Assembly (NCBI GenBank): GCA_046728075.1
Contig: JBKPDV010000217.1
Span: 1-6,334 of the forward strand
Reading direction: 5' to 3'
DNA: 6,334 nt
DNA from: JBKPDV01 sp046728075
Lineage (GTDB): Bacteria; Acidobacteriota; Thermoanaerobaculia; UBA5066; Gp7-AA6
Positions 5,705 to 6,334 of this stretch are shown piece by piece. The notes under the pieces are model-generated. The model did no database searches. It was not told the DNA's origin and saw only the letters and a program-made list of their open reading frames with translations. The position numbers and the translations under genes were made by a program. The number at the start of each line of letters is the position of its first letter. The stretch's first letter is position 1.

Positions 5705-5860
5705 CTACAGCGTGAGCCCTGGCGCGACCTTGGACAGTTTCTCCAAGATCGCCGCCCGCTCCGCCTCGCTCCTGGCCGCAGCGTAGCGCTGCCTCAGCTT
5801 CGCGACCTTCTTGCGGCGAGTCCGACGTCTCCGAAGTTCTTTACCGCGCTGGATCGGCAT
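5705..5860 (-). CDS. Small, very basic helical protein (51 aa)
   Basis: ATG 5860 to TAG 5705 encodes 51 residues. It opens with MPIQRGKELRRRRTRRKK, very rich in Arg and Lys. An amphipathic helix with heptad-like spacing follows (VAKLRQRYAAARSEAERAAILEKL, split here as about residues 19-30 and 31-42), and the protein ends SKVAPGLTL. The composition suggests nucleic-acid or ribosome binding and perhaps helix pairing. It recalls short conserved uncharacterised proteins of about 50 residues with the same RRR...AERE.ILEKI.K.AP layout (possibly DUF6800); that name is from memory and not verified. The ribosome site is weak (CGGAG, almost touching the start), so coupling to the gene 20 nt upstream is likely. 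An intrinsic terminator follows. Codons are mostly G/C-ending, as in real genes here. Confidence 0.65.
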   Translation of the reverse strand: MPIQRGKELRRRRTRRKKVAKLRQRYAAARSEAERAAILEKLSKVAPGLTL

Positions 5861-5880
5861 ACTCCGCTCGGAATCGAAGG

Positions 5881-6030
5881 CTAAGCCCCTCGAACCAACC
5901 TCTCAACTACCTCGGCAACCAATAAGAGTGACACTCCATCACAAGCGGTCTTGGGCATCACACAGTCACAGTCGTCGATGTGCAGGGACGGGGTGGTGTC
6001 CCGCTTGATGTGGAAAATCGGAAACCGCAT
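5881..6030 (-). CDS. Small cysteine-containing protein of unknown function (49 aa)
   Basis: ATG 6030 to TAG 5881 encodes 49 residues beginning MRFPIFHIKRDTTPSLHIDDCDCV. A C-x-C pair at about residues 21 and 23 and a third Cys at about 30 (MPKTAC) with nearby His and Asp could bind a metal. The tail is hydrophobic (VSLLLVAEVVERLV). Support for the start is good: AGGAG (6043-6039) lies 8 nt upstream, and an extended -10 (TGCTACCCT, 6063-6055) predicts transcription from about 6048, giving an 18-nt leader. The stop is 20 nt before the start of the 51-residue gene, implying one mini-operon. Codon bias is stronger in the first half than in the second, so a frameshift near residue 30 is possible. 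I do not recognise the family. Confidence 0.5.
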   Translation of the reverse strand: MRFPIFHIKRDTTPSLHIDDCDCVMPKTACDGVSLLLVAEVVERLVRGA

Positions 6031-6054
6031 CCTTCCGGCTCCTGAGCGGGATCG

Positions 6055-6063
6055 AGGGTAGCA
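6055..6063 (-). promoter_or_regulatory. Extended -10 promoter element of the small-gene operon
   Basis: On the minus strand this reads TGCTACCCT, with hexamer TACCCT at 6060-6055. It has the TGnTAnnnT form of the plus-strand elements at 551, 1646 and 3104. It lies about 25 nt upstream of the ATG at 6030, with a ribosome site between. No clear -35 is seen. Confidence 0.45.
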
Positions 6064-6151
6064 CGACGTGAAGACGCGGCTCCGCATTTGGCTCCAGAGC
6101 CACGGTGAGACGCCGAGCCATACCGGGAGATCCCCCCACGAGGGTCCCTGC

Positions 6152-6334
6152 TCACGCGGCGGACCGCATGCGCTGCCGGATCACCGCGGCGAGCTGCGTG
6201 TAGCCGTCGAGCTTGCGGAGCGTGATCTGCCCCGTCGCCACGAGGCCGAAGAGGAGCATGAGGGCACTGTCCTCGGTGGGGAGCGCGCCCTGCGTCTTCA
6301 CGCGCCGGCGGAACTCCTCGTTCAGCCGCTCGAT
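6152..6334 (-). CDS. IS256-family (Mutator) transposase, C-terminal part, runs off the window
   Basis: Sixty codons ending at TGA 6154-6152 begin IERLNEEFRRRVKTQGALP, the conserved late segment of IS256-family DDE transposases, close to where the last catalytic Glu is expected. TEDSALMLLFGLVATGQITLRKLDGY follows (about residues 20-45) and matches the usual C-terminal layout of the group. Whether the element is intact cannot be judged because about 85% of the gene lies outside. The element end should lie between 6152 and about 6070 on this side, but I could not define its terminal inverted repeat without the other end. Its stop is about 90 nt from the promoter of the small-gene operon, so the element abuts that operon. 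Confidence 0.85.
   Translation of the reverse strand: MERLNEEFRRRVKTQGALPTEDSALMLLFGLVATGQITLRKLDGYTQLAAVIRQRMRSAA

Noticed and set aside
5624..5884. Plus-strand 86-residue open frame
   Set aside because: It is the antisense of the 51-residue basic protein and has no ribosome site.

Overview
The window looks like accessory, partly decayed DNA from a GC-rich, probably uncultured soil-type bacterium. The protein families, the GC-rich codon use and a recurring extended -10 motif (TGnTAnnnT, seen four times) would fit Rokubacteria/Methylomirabilota-like or deltaproteobacterial lineages, but this is inference; nothing in the window fixes the taxon.

Left part (1-1670): the left end and first codons of an IS110-family element (about 40-250) fade into degenerate sequence. 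A featureless stretch follows, then a leaderless-looking promoter and an intact HNH-type zinc-motif protein of unknown role (567-1283). A 35-residue one-pass membrane peptide with a strong ribosome binding site follows it (1313-1420). The 1421-1670 gap holds two tandem hairpins, an inverted repeat and a promoter.

Middle part (1671-3273): a gene graveyard. A secreted trypsin-like (S1C/DegP-like) protease gene on the plus strand has two single-base frameshifts and stops matching its family just before the GNSGGP serine motif. There it meets, tail to tail, the remains of a minus-strand repeat protein. A palindrome plus promoter with no intact gene behind it follows, then a minus-strand coding relic interrupted by a TAG.

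Right-centre (3273-5456): the healthy core of the window. On the minus strand, a sigma70-like promoter (TTGACT, 17 bp, TATAGG) drives a leader of about 235 nt, then a Tat-exported acetamidase/formamidase-family protein, and 55 nt later a cytoplasmic beta-class carbonic anhydrase. The two genes look like one transcription unit joining amide hydrolysis (ammonia plus carboxylate) with CO2/bicarbonate exchange.

Right end (5527-6334): a minus-strand mini-operon of two very small genes (49 and 51 residues), with its own promoter and a strong intrinsic terminator that separates it from the amidase operon. It is bordered by the C-terminal end of an IS256-family (Mutator) transposase running off the window. 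The two small genes are shorter than common ORF cut-offs and are easy to miss. No tRNA, rRNA or CRISPR array was seen.
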